Shown: positions 41,339 through 50,526 of the stretch, piece by piece
How positions within the stretch are numbered: position 1 is the first letter of the stretch
Layout: each line of letters begins with the position of its first letter
DNA from: Thermoproteota archaeon
Lineage (GTDB): Archaea; Korarchaeota; Korarchaeia; Korarchaeales; Korarchaeaceae
Direction of reading: 5' to 3'
Length of the DNA stretch: 64,000 bases
Assembly: GCA_027491395.1 (NCBI GenBank)
Contig: JAOZFI010000036.1
Span: 62,001 to 126,000 of the forward strand
Notes under the pieces: generated by a model
The model's database searches: none
The model's input: only the letters and a program-made list of their open reading frames with translations
Told to the model about the DNA's origin: nothing
Position numbers and translations under genes: made by a program

Positions 41339-41951
41339 GAAGGGCTGTGAGAATCGATGCGGCCAAGGCGAGCATCAGGGGAGTCATCCAATCCGCCTCC
41401 GTACTGCCTTGTGGTCTCCTAACTTCAACTTCAGGCGCTCCGCCTTTCTCAGCTTCAGCCGGTGTTTCCGGGTAGAGGGGTACTGCAACAGTGGTGGTCC
41501 TCTCCTCCGCCGGCATAACGGCTGGTCTCGGCCTCATGAGATACCAAGGCATGCCCACTATGAATATGGCCACGAGCACGCTGATCACGAGGCTTTTCAC
41601 CAGTATCTCCTTGGGAGGAAGTGTTCTTCCCAGAACGCTTCTCAGACAACTCTCTTTGTCCTTCCTAGTCGTGGGAACGACCAAGAAGGCAGATGAAGAT
41701 AGGGTGTAGAGGGTCTTCCTGCCTCTCCTCCCAGCCATCGTTCCTACGACTCTTATGACACCCGCTTCCAAGAGCTTATCGACATGAAAAACTATGGTGG
41801 TAAGTGGCTGGTTCAGCTCCTTGGCCAGATCATTGGGACTCTTGGGATACTCCCTGAGTGAGGAGATGATTCTCCTTCCAAGGTCATTAGCTATCTCTTG
41901 CCCGAAGAGCCTAACCCTATCATCATCCAGAGTGAATATCTCCCAGTCCAT
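41280..41951 (-). CDS. Membrane-anchored HTH transcriptional regulator
   Basis: 223 residues. The N-terminal winged helix is ArsR-like (PNDLAKELNQPLTTIVFHVD, KLLEAGVIRVVG, GRKTLYTL). Two membrane helices follow, ILVKSLVISVLVAIFIVGMP and MLALAASILTALLIALLVL, with an outside loop rich in Pro, Glu, Ala and Thr between them. The regulator therefore sits at the membrane with its DNA-binding head inside. A stress or envelope signal is plausible, but its target genes are unknown. Confidence 0.75.
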   Translation of the reverse strand: MDWEIFTLDDDRVRLFGQEIANDLGRRIISSLREYPKSPNDLAKELNQPLTTIVFHVDKLLEAGVIRVVGTMAGRRGRKTLYTLSSSAFLVVPTTRKDKESCLRSVLGRTLPPKEILVKSLVISVLVAIFIVGMPWYLMRPRPAVMPAEERTTTVAVPLYPETPAEAEKGGAPEVEVRRPQGSTEADWMTPLMLALAASILTALLIALLVLRREVLPYSERTP

Positions 41952-41996
41952 CCAAGCAGGTGAGAGAGGACCTGATATAAATTGATGAGTTAATGT

Positions 41997-42650
41997 TCAA
42001 TACGCGCCGAACCTTTTCCACTCTATAAGAATGTCCGCAGCTTCCGAGAGGCTGTCAGCCACGTGGTCAGCTAAGGACCTTATAACCTCCGATCTGGGCC
42101 TGAACGCGATCTTCTTTCCTATCTCCATGCGGAAGACCGATAGATCGCTCTCACCATCTCCCACAAAGGCCACCCTGCGGAGAGGGACACCGAACCCCCT
42201 CGCCACATCCGTGAGCTCCTCAGACTTCCTCTCTGGATCCAGCTCCCTCAGGATCCCAAGTACCCTACCGTCTACTATCCTCAGCTTGGCAGATCTGCAG
42301 AAGTCCATCCTGAGCATATTGCAGAGCCTCTCGGCAATCACATCGAGACCAGAGCTTATGAGCCCTACCACAAATCTCTCCTCCTTAAGCCTCCCCACCG
42401 CCTCCTCCGCATCCTCAACGGGCCTCAGATTCTCCACTTCCTTCAGCACGATGGAAAAATCCCTCTCCTTCCATAGAGAGACATCCAGTTCGGCCCACTT
42501 CCTGTAGTCGATCTCGCCACTCTCATACATCCTCCTATATCTGGAGGCGACCTCTTCAGTACCCAGAAGCTTGTGTACGAACTCCCATGAGCTGTTTATA
42601 GGGAGGAGAGTCCCGTCCATATCGAATGCTACCAAGTAGGCCTCACTCAA
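41997..42650 (-). CDS. HAD phosphatase, phosphoserine-phosphatase-like
   Basis: 217 residues with HAD motif I VAFDMDGTLLPIN, motif II in VGLISSGLDVIAERL, and motif IV VAFVGDGESDLSVFRM. The C1 cap and overall layout are those of SerB-like phosphatases. Phosphoserine is a possible substrate but not shown. The start is TTG 42650 following GGGAGGTGATAAGCG. It overlaps the end of the upstream small gene by eight bases. Confidence 0.82.
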   Translation of the reverse strand: MSEAYLVAFDMDGTLLPINSSWEFVHKLLGTEEVASRYRRMYESGEIDYRKWAELDVSLWKERDFSIVLKEVENLRPVEDAEEAVGRLKEERFVVGLISSGLDVIAERLCNMLRMDFCRSAKLRIVDGRVLGILRELDPERKSEELTDVARGFGVPLRRVAFVGDGESDLSVFRMEIGKKIAFRPRSEVIRSLADHVADSLSEAADILIEWKRFGAY

Positions 42651-42924
42651 CGCTTATCACCTCCCTTATCAGGGAGACTGGCACTAGGAGGAAATCCCCC
42701 TCGACCCTGCAACCCCTCCACTCGAATCCCTCGATGTGGTCCATCAACCTGTCATCTCTACTCTCACGCTCATAGTATCTGAATATCGCTTTGATCTCTA
42801 TCCTAACGATCTCTTGGTCTCCTGCGTTGGAGAGTATTCTGGGACCGTGCACTTTCAGGTACCTCTTCAACGCATCGATCACGCGCTCCCTTCCCATCGG
42901 CACCACCTTATTTACGTGGACCAT
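42643..42924 (-). CDS. Small conserved-looking protein, unknown function
   Basis: 93 residues. The sequence alternates a helical N-terminal part (RERVIDALKRYLKVHGPRIL), a central beta-rich part (IVRIEIKAIFRYYERES) and a C-terminal part (GDFLLVPVSLIREVISVE). No motif is recognised. ATG 42897 after AAGGTGGTGCCG is an alternative start and would avoid crowding the divergent dys promoter. It is coupled to the downstream HAD phosphatase. Confidence 0.55.
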   Translation of the reverse strand: MVHVNKVVPMGRERVIDALKRYLKVHGPRILSNAGDQEIVRIEIKAIFRYYERESRDDRLMDHIEGFEWRGCRVEGDFLLVPVSLIREVISVE

Positions 42925-42942
42925 CCCATTTGCTCGATAGGT

Positions 42943-43905
42943 ATGAGGAGGGTCGAGGATATTACCCTGCGCCCTGGAATGACCGCCTCGGATATCATCG
43001 GGGAGATGGAGAAGGCCGGCGGTTTCACCGCCAAATTCGTGGCAGAGGGAGTCAGCATCCTAGAGAGGATGGTGAGGGATCCGGAGTCGGTGAACTTCCT
43101 CTCCTTCCCAGCAGACATTGTCTCCACAGGAGTGAGGGGGATACTGGTCGACATGCTAAGGAGGAACCTGTTCGACGTTGTGATAACTACGGGGGGCACG
43201 ATAGACCACGACATCGCTAGGTGCTTCGCTGACTACTATCACGGGAGCTTCGACGCCGACGACTCCGAACTATATGAGAGGAGGATACACAGGCTGGGGA
43301 ACGTGTTCATACCCTTCGACAATTACGGACCCGTGGTGGAGAGGTTCGTGAGGGAAGAGGTACCGAAGGTCTTGGGGGAGTCTGGAAGGAGGATATCTCC
43401 CAGCGAGCTACTCCATAGTCTGGGCGAGAAAATGTGCCCCAAATCCATCCTGAGGACGGCTTACGAGGCTAAAGCCCCAATATTCTCCCCAGGCCTCTTG
43501 GACTCGTCGTTCGGTACAGCTTTAAGCTTCCTATCCCAAGAATCGGACTTCCATCTAGACTTCATCAGGGACGTGCTGAAACTGGCGGACCTTTCCTTCA
43601 CCATGAAGGTGAGTGGAGCCCTAGTCTTGGGGGGCGGGATATCCAAGCACCACACAATATGGTGGAACCAGTTCAAAGGAGGACTCGACTACGTCGTGTA
43701 CCTGACCACTGCAGTGGAGTGGGACGGGAGTCTCAGCGGGGCGAGGGAGAGGGAGGCCATAAGCTGGGGTAAGGTCTCCAAGAGGGCGGTGAGGACATTC
43801 ATACCCGGAGAAGTGTCTGCTCTCCTCCCGCTCATGTATGCGGCGCTTCTCGACAGGATCAGCGACTTCCAGAGGGAAGGGAGACAATTAATCGGGAAGC
43901 TTTAA
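42943..43905 (+). CDS. dys: Deoxyhypusine synthase
   Basis: Transfers the aminobutyl group of spermidine to a lysine of aIF5A. The 320-residue protein has the active-site lysine in LVLGGGISKHHTIWWNQFKG, and the NAD-binding VITTGGTIDHDIARC. The frame is open back to 42736, but homologues begin near MRRVEDITLRPGMTASDII. ATG 42943 lies about 33 bases after CCTTATTTAC, suggesting a short or absent leader. Confidence 0.95.
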   Translation: MRRVEDITLRPGMTASDIIGEMEKAGGFTAKFVAEGVSILERMVRDPESVNFLSFPADIVSTGVRGILVDMLRRNLFDVVITTGGTIDHDIARCFADYYHGSFDADDSELYERRIHRLGNVFIPFDNYGPVVERFVREEVPKVLGESGRRISPSELLHSLGEKMCPKSILRTAYEAKAPIFSPGLLDSSFGTALSFLSQESDFHLDFIRDVLKLADLSFTMKVSGALVLGGGISKHHTIWWNQFKGGLDYVVYLTTAVEWDGSLSGAREREAISWGKVSKRAVRTFIPGEVSALLPLMYAALLDRISDFQREGRQLIGKL

Positions 43906-43947
43906 AACGGGGTAGCTCTGGGTTGGTCCCGTGAGGAGGGTGGTGCA

Positions 43948-45084
43948 TTGAACCAAGAGCTGGGAATAAAGCTCATGCAGACCAATCAGAGTGACTGGTT
44001 CTCATGGATCTTCTTCCTGATATTCATCACCATCATGCAGTTCTACGCTAGTAAGCTCCAGGCCCAACTATGGATCAACGAGATCAGGAAAGCCTTGGCC
44101 AAGCTCGAGGAATACACTAACGACGCTACCAAGAAATTCGTTGAAGAGGCATCCAAGTACGGCCGTCCGAAGGAGGAGGTGGAATCTCTCTTCAAGAGAA
44201 TCAAGGGGTTCTTCGTGATACAGCCTGTCACTCTAGACCCATTTGGCGCCGTCAAGAGGCTGGAGCACCTACTAGAGAGCTCCAAAGATCATCTCAACAA
44301 ATTCATGGTCGAGATAGCCCCCAAAGCCGACGAGTGGAAGAGATCCAACCTGAGAGATCAGATGTCCGGCGTCTTGGCCCTTGACATGATATACAGGATT
44401 GTCCGTCACTACTTCATACTAGGGAGGAGAACCCAGAACCTCATATACATCGCCCAGATCCAGATGCTGCTCCCTGAGATCCTTAGGATAGCCAAGGCCT
44501 ACTGGAAGGCGGGCGAGGCCTTCAGGAGGGGCATTCCTATAGGAGACAGCATCGGTCCGATGGTGGCTTTGAGGCTCATGAACGGAGTAGAGCCCAAGGA
44601 GGTGGCCGAGAATATAGTCGGAGCGGAGGTGGACATAGAGGGAAGGAGAACTTTTATCATAAAGGCGAAGGGTCCGGGATCGGAGGTAGGGAGGCCCGGA
44701 GTGGCCATCGAGAGGATAGTCGAGAGCAGGGAGGGTAATGTCTCCCTCATCATCATGATAGACGCGGCCGCCAAGTTGGAGGGCGAGCCGACAGCTGAGG
44801 TGGTCGAGGGAATAGGGGCGGCGATAGGGGATCCAGGACCCGAGAAGCTGAGGATAGAGGAGGTCGCCACAAAGTACAAGATACCACTGCACGCCATAGC
44901 CATTAAGGAGGATCCGCTCGACGCCATAACCTCCATGAGAGAGGAGATAGCCAAGTCGGTGGATGAGGTCATAGAGAGGGTTAAAATGGCGATAAGATCG
45001 AAGACCCTCCCGGGAGACTTCGTGCTCATAGCGGGGATAGGGAACACTGTGGGGGTTGGCAACACGATGGGAGGTGCCTCATGA
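43948..45084 (+). CDS. DUF1512 archaeal membrane protein
   Basis: 378 residues with one N-terminal membrane segment (WFSWIFFLIFITIMQFYA) and a large soluble part. The soluble part has a helical region (to about residue 190) followed by an alpha/beta domain with IIMIDAAAKLEGEPTAEVVE, AIGDPGPEKL and a glycine-rich end (IAGIGNTVGVGNTMGG). This matches the archaea-wide DUF1512 family of unknown function. Its TTG start follows GAGGAGGGTGGTGCA. The stop abuts the next gene (TGA then ATG), so the pair is an operon. Confidence 0.75.
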   Translation: MNQELGIKLMQTNQSDWFSWIFFLIFITIMQFYASKLQAQLWINEIRKALAKLEEYTNDATKKFVEEASKYGRPKEEVESLFKRIKGFFVIQPVTLDPFGAVKRLEHLLESSKDHLNKFMVEIAPKADEWKRSNLRDQMSGVLALDMIYRIVRHYFILGRRTQNLIYIAQIQMLLPEILRIAKAYWKAGEAFRRGIPIGDSIGPMVALRLMNGVEPKEVAENIVGAEVDIEGRRTFIIKAKGPGSEVGRPGVAIERIVESREGNVSLIIMIDAAAKLEGEPTAEVVEGIGAAIGDPGPEKLRIEEVATKYKIPLHAIAIKEDPLDAITSMREEIAKSVDEVIERVKMAIRSKTLPGDFVLIAGIGNTVGVGNTMGGAS

Positions 45085-45516
45085 ATGTCCTCCAACAACT
45101 CCAACAAGAAGGGAGCTCCGACAGGGTTCTACCTATTCTGGATAGCATCAATGGTAGGTATAGTGCTTATCTCGGTTCTCTTCTTTTACATGGGATTCTC
45201 CTCGCTTCAGGAAGGGAACACAAATGATGCGATCCTGAATATAGTGATGGGAGTAGCTGGCATGGGTATAGCCGTTAAGGTCGCTTACGACATGGCCAAA
45301 GCAAGGCTCGCCTATCAGGAGGAGCACCAGGAGATCTTCACCGAGTTGCACTGCACGAATTGCGGGAGGAAGATGCTAAGGACATTCAAGGAGGGGGACT
45401 TCGTCGGGAAGCTCTCTACCGACGATAAGTGTCCCAAATGCGGCTCTTCTATGCTCATAGTCTCGATATTCGCCAAAACTCCCAAGCAAAAGGCTAAAGA
45501 GAAGGCCTTACAATGA
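45085..45516 (+). CDS. Membrane protein with C-terminal zinc ribbon
   Basis: 143 residues: two membrane helices (YLFWIASMVGIVLISVLFFY and AILNIVMGVAGMGIAVKVAY), then a cytoplasmic zinc ribbon with CTNCGRKML and CPKCGSSML and a basic tail. It immediately follows the DUF1512 gene without a gap, implying a joint membrane complex. The function is unknown. Confidence 0.7.
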   Translation: MSSNNSNKKGAPTGFYLFWIASMVGIVLISVLFFYMGFSSLQEGNTNDAILNIVMGVAGMGIAVKVAYDMAKARLAYQEEHQEIFTELHCTNCGRKMLRTFKEGDFVGKLSTDDKCPKCGSSMLIVSIFAKTPKQKAKEKALQ

Positions 45517-45529
45517 GCGGTGACCGGCT

Positions 45530-46006
45530 TTGAAGAAGACTAAAATCCATGTGGTGCCCTGCGTGGTGATATTTAATAGAGAGGGCAAGGTACTGCTGCT
45601 CAAGCGGGCTAGAAGCAAGAGAAACGGTGGTAGATGGGAGATACCGGGCGGCAGCCTTAGGTACGGTGAGTCGCCGAGACGAGGTGCCTTAAGGGAGCTG
45701 AGAGAGGAGACGGGCTTCAAACTAACCCCTTTGGACCTCAGACCCGTGGACACGTTCGGGGTCATATATCCGGAGATGAGGGTAGAGTTCATAATTCCGC
45801 TGTACACGGCCGTCGTCGACAACGGGGTGGATCCCGTGATAAGGCCAGAGGAGCACGACGACTGGGGTTGGTTCACCATAGAACAGATAAAAGAGATGGA
45901 ATTGAGAGACGAGACCATGAAGGGAGCCTACTTAATGGTTAAGGCAGCCAAAAAGTTGATCGACTCTCTAAACGAAGAGAAAATGGGGGGAAGTGTGTCT
46001 GGCTGA
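45530..46006 (+). CDS. Nudix hydrolase
   Basis: 158 residues. The Nudix box is complete: GGSLRYGESPRRGALRELRE followed by ETGF. An aromatic DWGWFTIEQI lies downstream. MutT-like cleaning of oxidised nucleotides or hydrolysis of another nucleoside diphosphate is likely, and the substrate is open. The start is TTG 45530 after GAGCGGTGACC. It is close behind the DUF1512 pair and may share its transcript. Confidence 0.88.
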   Translation: MKKTKIHVVPCVVIFNREGKVLLLKRARSKRNGGRWEIPGGSLRYGESPRRGALRELREETGFKLTPLDLRPVDTFGVIYPEMRVEFIIPLYTAVVDNGVDPVIRPEEHDDWGWFTIEQIKEMELRDETMKGAYLMVKAAKKLIDSLNEEKMGGSVSG

Positions 46007-46015
46007 TTTCAGATC

Positions 46016-47191
46016 TCAGGAGACCTCCACGCCCAGCCTGCTCACGGGCCACCTCCTTATCATGGCCATCATGACTTCCATTCCCTTCCAGCCTACCTCT
46101 TCCTTGGAGATGGCGCTGAACCCGAGCACTCTCTTCGTGTTCTTCTCGTAGACGAGGTAGGCGTGGTCGCCCCAACCGTTTCCGCTGAGATACACCCTGT
46201 CAGCCTCAAACCCCTCATTCTCAGCCTCAACACTCGTCAGCCCAACCGAGGCCATGTGGACTCCGCCGAAGAAGACATCCTTCTGGAACCTAGGCACCCT
46301 ATAAGCTGCCTTGAACCCCGTGAGCGCTTTAGCCGCGTTAAGGGCCATTATGCTAGCGGCGGTGCCTATCCCCATGTATATGGGCTTATTTGTTAATATG
46401 TCTATGACGGTCGCGTTGTCCCCGACGGCGAATATGTTGGGATCCGAGGTCCTCCCCTGCTGATCTGTCTTTATGACCCAACCGTCTAGGAGCTCTAGGC
46501 CCGCCTCCTTGGCCAACGTTATCTCAGGGCTTACACCCGTGGCCACGAAGGTCATCTCCGAGCTAACCTCCTTGTCCTCATCCACTATGACTTTGCAATC
46601 CCTCACCTCCTTGGGTTTACCGTGGACGAATTCTACACCTTTCTCGGCCAAGAACTCCTCTAGTTTGGCGGATAGCTCAGGCTCCAAGCTCCTCCTGATG
46701 AGCCTCGACCTCACTATGACCTTGGGTTTGGCTCCGATGGCTCTAGCAGCGTCTGCTACATGGAGAGCCACGAAGCTAGCGCCGATTATTGCCACCTCAT
46801 TCGGCTTCTCATCTATCAGCCTCTGAACGTCCCCCAATCTCCTGAAAACGGCGCAATTCTCCCCTCCCTTCAGTCTCGAGGGGATGGTAGGGTTCGAGCC
46901 AGTGGCCAATACGAGGTAGTCGTACGGAATGGTCTTACCATCTGAGAGGACGACTTCCTTCTGCTCCCTCCTTATCTTGGTTACCCTGTCCAAAATTATC
47001 TCTACGTCCTTGGACTCCAAGTGCCTAGTGCTCACCCAGAGGTCCATCCCCTGCGTGACTAGCCTCAGCTTGTGTCTCACGTATGGTCTCTCATCACCGA
47101 TAACAGTGATCTTAGCGTCCGGAACCTGCTCGGCAACATGCCAAGCGGAGCCTAGTCCTCCCAGCCCAAATCCGACGACAACAACCTTCAC
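46016..47191 (-). CDS. FAD/NAD(P)-dependent oxidoreductase without redox cysteine
   Basis: 391 residues of the pyridine-nucleotide-disulfide oxidoreductase clan. The FAD motif is VVVGFGLGGLGSAWHVAEQV, the NAD-binding fold EVAIIGASFVALHVADAARA, and the second FAD motif NIFAVGDNATVIDI. The active cysteine seen near residue 43 of CoA-disulfide reductases and NADH oxidases is absent (RPYVRHKLRLV), so a rubredoxin/ferredoxin reductase or quinone reductase activity is likelier. The start is GTG 47191. Confidence 0.8.
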   Translation of the reverse strand: MKVVVVGFGLGGLGSAWHVAEQVPDAKITVIGDERPYVRHKLRLVTQGMDLWVSTRHLESKDVEIILDRVTKIRREQKEVVLSDGKTIPYDYLVLATGSNPTIPSRLKGGENCAVFRRLGDVQRLIDEKPNEVAIIGASFVALHVADAARAIGAKPKVIVRSRLIRRSLEPELSAKLEEFLAEKGVEFVHGKPKEVRDCKVIVDEDKEVSSEMTFVATGVSPEITLAKEAGLELLDGWVIKTDQQGRTSDPNIFAVGDNATVIDILTNKPIYMGIGTAASIMALNAAKALTGFKAAYRVPRFQKDVFFGGVHMASVGLTSVEAENEGFEADRVYLSGNGWGDHAYLVYEKNTKRVLGFSAISKEEVGWKGMEVMMAMIRRWPVSRLGVEVS

Positions 47192-47247
47192 TCAGAACAC
47201 CGCGCAGGGTGGGGGAGGGTAATTGAAAAAGTTAAACGAAAGGTCCC

Positions 47248-48552
47248 TCAACAGAAGATCACGGACTCCCTTCCGAACATCTTTGCACTTAACCATAGGA
47301 ATACAATTAGATAGAGGATCGAAGCGATGAGGGAAGTTGCTATCGCTCCTAGATCTCCAGGGTTTACTATCATATCCCTGGCGAACATTGCGAGGCTGGA
47401 TATGGGTAAGACCCTCAGTACGGGGTGAAAGGACTGAGGAGCGTAGGGGATGGCGACCATAGGCACCACCAGTATCAGGGTGAGGAAACCTACGTACTGT
47501 TGTGCCTCCTTGAAGGTCTTGGCGAAGGAGGCGGCGGTTATCATGACCGCATTCCCAGTCAATCCACCCAAGGCTACCGTGATCAGGATCCCCAAGGTGA
47601 GGTAGAGGAGCCTCGATGGTTCCATCAGCTGCGGCACGGATCCGGCTGCTAATGACTCACTCATCGATGTGATGGCGAATCCAACCCCTATCAAAGCGGA
47701 GAATAGGGTTGCTAAACCGCTTATCAGGGATAACAGGGTAAGAGCACCGAACTTTCCCAGCAGGAGCTGCCCTCTACTGACAGGATTGGTGAAGAGGGCT
47801 TCCAAGGTCTTCCTCTCCCTCTCGCCTGCTATCATGTCTATAGCGAATGTGCCGGCACCCGTTATCGCGATTAGCCCCACCATCATGGGGAGGACCATGG
47901 CCGTTACCACCTCTCCGGTGGTGGCCCCCTCCCCCGTGCTTGTGACCTGAACCGCCACGGAGACTATCGGCTTTATGTACTCCTCGGACAGGTTTATGGC
48001 CTCGAGCCTTCTCCTCAACACCTCCTCGGAGTATTCGCTCACTACCCTCTGGACCACCCCCATAGCCACGGAGGATCTGGCTCCATAGGGATCGTAGTAG
48101 TAGATCAATCTACCCGTCTTCCCGGAGCTGAGGTTCTCGTAGAACCCCTCAGGGATATCAACGATGAGATCAACATCTCCACTCAGCACTAGGCCAGTAT
48201 AGTTACCTCCATCCGTGACGATCGAAACCAGAGCTTCCGATGAATTCTCTAAGGCTTCAATCTCCTTAGCGAGGTCCATTCCACGGGGATCCTCCACGAC
48301 CACCATGATCTTCGGGGGAATTGTCTTGGGGCTCAGCATGAGGGTGGGGAGGGATATTACCAGGGGCATGAGGATCATGGGGAGGAGTACCACATTCAGC
48401 ATGGTCCTCCTATCCCTAAATGCCTCCAATACCTCCTTCCATGCCACAACCAACCAAGGCTTTGGAGGGAGGGAATAACCCTTCTGTCCGAATCCCTTAG
48501 AGATCTTTACTACACCGGAGGATCCCTTAAACAGCTTTCTCAATGACCTCAC
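47248..48552 (-). CDS. ABC-2 type permease (NatB-like)
   Basis: 434 residues. A cytoplasmic start is followed by one membrane helix (LNVVLLPMILMPLVISL), a large outside domain (about residues 75-210) and five further helices, the layout of NatB-type exporters. GERERKTLEALFTNPVSRGQ is the usual coupling loop. It overlaps the ATPase gene by 26 bases and so is coupled to it. Sodium export, antibiotic or lipid export are possible, and the cargo is unknown. Confidence 0.85.
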   Translation of the reverse strand: MRSLRKLFKGSSGVVKISKGFGQKGYSLPPKPWLVVAWKEVLEAFRDRRTMLNVVLLPMILMPLVISLPTLMLSPKTIPPKIMVVVEDPRGMDLAKEIEALENSSEALVSIVTDGGNYTGLVLSGDVDLIVDIPEGFYENLSSGKTGRLIYYYDPYGARSSVAMGVVQRVVSEYSEEVLRRRLEAINLSEEYIKPIVSVAVQVTSTGEGATTGEVVTAMVLPMMVGLIAITGAGTFAIDMIAGERERKTLEALFTNPVSRGQLLLGKFGALTLLSLISGLATLFSALIGVGFAITSMSESLAAGSVPQLMEPSRLLYLTLGILITVALGGLTGNAVMITAASFAKTFKEAQQYVGFLTLILVVPMVAIPYAPQSFHPVLRVLPISSLAMFARDMIVNPGDLGAIATSLIASILYLIVFLWLSAKMFGRESVIFC

Positions 48553-49270
48553 CCCTCACTAGCCTCACGAATATATCTTCGAACTCCCTCTTCCCGGCGA
48601 TCCTTCTCAGATCCTCCTTGCTACCCTCGTACCTCAATGTCCCCTCACTGATGATTGCTATACGATCACAGAGCCTCTCCACCTCCCACATATTGTGCGT
48701 GGAGAGTATGACAGTCTTCCCGGATATGGCGTACTCCTCTATCATCTTCCTTATCTCTCGAGCGCTCATCACGTCCACACCCAGCGTGGGCTCGTCCAGC
48801 AGGAGAACGGGAGGTTCATCAAGAATGGCTCTAGCGAACGCTAGTTTCTGTTTCTGTCCTCTAGACAGCTTATCAGCTACCACAAACCTCTTCTCAGTGA
48901 GGTTCAGGATATCAAGGAGTTCCTTTATCCTCTTCCGGAGCCTTTCCTCATCCATTCCTCTCAGTTTACCGAAGTACACCAAGTTCTCCTCAGCTGTCAG
49001 TCTGGGATAAACTCCGGTATCCTCCGGGAGCACGCCCATCTTTCTCTTAGCCTCTATGGGATTCTCCCTTACATCCACCCCCATCACCTTCGCCGTCCCG
49101 TACGTGGGCTTCAGAACCCCGTAGATCATTCTCAGCGTCGTGGTCTTACCGGCCCCGTTAGGTCCCAGCAATCCGAATATGGTCCCTTCCTCCACCCTGA
49201 AACTGAGTTTCCTGACCGCCAAGAGATCACCGAAGGCCTTAGTCAAAGATATAGCTTCGACCGCGACCAT
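48527..49270 (-). CDS. ABC transporter ATPase (NatA-like)
   Basis: About 247 residues. The Walker A is GLLGPNGAGKTTTLRM, the signature LSRGQKQKLAFARAI, Walker B PPVLLLDEPTLGVD, with the switch histidine in ILSTHNMWE. It pairs with the downstream NatB-like permease. A TATATAAAC box lies about 20 bases before ATG 49270, so the message has a very short leader. A secreted anchored protein is divergent on the other side. Confidence 0.92.
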   Translation of the reverse strand: MVAVEAISLTKAFGDLLAVRKLSFRVEEGTIFGLLGPNGAGKTTTLRMIYGVLKPTYGTAKVMGVDVRENPIEAKRKMGVLPEDTGVYPRLTAEENLVYFGKLRGMDEERLRKRIKELLDILNLTEKRFVVADKLSRGQKQKLAFARAILDEPPVLLLDEPTLGVDVMSAREIRKMIEEYAISGKTVILSTHNMWEVERLCDRIAIISEGTLRYEGSKEDLRRIAGKREFEDIFVRLVRGEVIEKAV

Positions 49271-49311
49271 CAACACACCCCGTTTATATATTCAAGCTGC
49301 GAGAACCCCTG

Positions 49312-50526
49312 ATGAAGTACACGGCCGCTGCATCGCTTATAATAATGGTGATGCTGCTAGCGATACCTTCCCCACGACCCACACAAGCTCAGATAGCATT
49401 GCTTGGCGTATCGGACACCGAAGTGGTCGCTGGCGGTTTCTTCTATGCCTTCATAAACGTGACATCCCCCGGGACTAAGCCCATAGTCGAGTTCAAACTG
49501 TCCATCTCGGCTCCATCCAGCTGGAAGGTCGAACCCTATGGGGCCAGCGGGATAAACGCGGAGGGTAACAAGATAGATGTAAGGTGGGATGGAAACACAG
49601 CCGTTTATCAGGGGGACGGTGCTACTACGGCTCATGTGGCCTTCATAGTCCAAGTCCCCCTCCAAGACATGGAGGTCAGCAGGACCATATCGGCCCGGGG
49701 GTACCTCCTAGTTAAGGAGGGAAAGCACCTCGTCAAGTACGCGGTGACGGGTAGTAAGCAGATCTATGTCCACAAGTGGGAGCCAATGGTGTTCTTGAAC
49801 CTCAGCAGGACAGAGGTAGTGCCACCCTCTATAATAATCGCTAATGTGACCGTCCTCACTGGACCGCCCCTGTACCCCACGGCCATGAGGAACGTCGTGG
49901 TCAAGGTGGAGGACAGCATCTCAGGTCTTTTATACAACGAAACCGTCGAGTACTGGAGCTATCACAGGGCACTATTCGCCAGAATACCGATAAAGATACC
50001 TATGGATGCTCCCGGGGGACAGCAGAAGATATCAGTGACCGTTGATTACGAGGTTGCTGGCAGGAGGCTGAGAACCTATGTGGATTACCCATACAAAGTG
50101 ATAAAGCCCTCAAGCGTTAAAATAGAGAGGATAGAGGTCCCTGAAGAGGTTAAACTGGGACAGCCGTTCAAGCTCAACGCTACTGTCGTAAATCCATCCT
50201 CGTTCAAGGCCTTGGATGTGGAACTACATGTCAAGTTCTTGGGTAAACACGAGGTTGCCAAGATAGGGGATCTGGGTCCGGGGAACTTCTCATTCATCAG
50301 CATACCTCTGAGGGCGGATAGGGAGGGGAACCATTCCGCAATGGTCTGGGTCGCTTGGGTCCAAGAATATCCCAAGGAGTTGAGGAGGTCTAACGAGACG
50401 AGTCAGGTAATTTATATAGTGAGAGAGGAGCCACCATACTGGATCGCGGTTCCCATTTTACTTCTGGTGATCATGATTGCGGCAGTTAAGTACATTGCTA
50501 GGAGAAGAGGAGCTGGAGAACCTTAA
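49312..50526 (+). CDS. Secreted, C-terminally anchored beta-sandwich protein
   Basis: 404 residues. A signal peptide (SLIIMVMLLAIPSPRPTQAQ) is followed by several immunoglobulin-like or CARDB-type beta domains (for example EVVAGGFFYAFINVTSPGTK and EVKLGQPFKLNATVVNPSSF), then a membrane helix (WIAVPILLLVIMIAAVKYIA) and a short basic tail. It is divergent from the NatAB-like exporter and may act with it outside the cell, as a similar protein does at 57.6 kb. The exact role is unknown. Confidence 0.65.
   Translation: MKYTAAASLIIMVMLLAIPSPRPTQAQIALLGVSDTEVVAGGFFYAFINVTSPGTKPIVEFKLSISAPSSWKVEPYGASGINAEGNKIDVRWDGNTAVYQGDGATTAHVAFIVQVPLQDMEVSRTISARGYLLVKEGKHLVKYAVTGSKQIYVHKWEPMVFLNLSRTEVVPPSIIIANVTVLTGPPLYPTAMRNVVVKVEDSISGLLYNETVEYWSYHRALFARIPIKIPMDAPGGQQKISVTVDYEVAGRRLRTYVDYPYKVIKPSSVKIERIEVPEEVKLGQPFKLNATVVNPSSFKALDVELHVKFLGKHEVAKIGDLGPGNFSFISIPLRADREGNHSAMVWVAWVQEYPKELRRSNETSQVIYIVREEPPYWIAVPILLLVIMIAAVKYIARRRGAGEP

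Noticed and set aside
42736-42942. N-terminal extension of deoxyhypusine synthase
   Set aside because: It is antisense to the small gene at 42643-42924 and has no similarity to the family.
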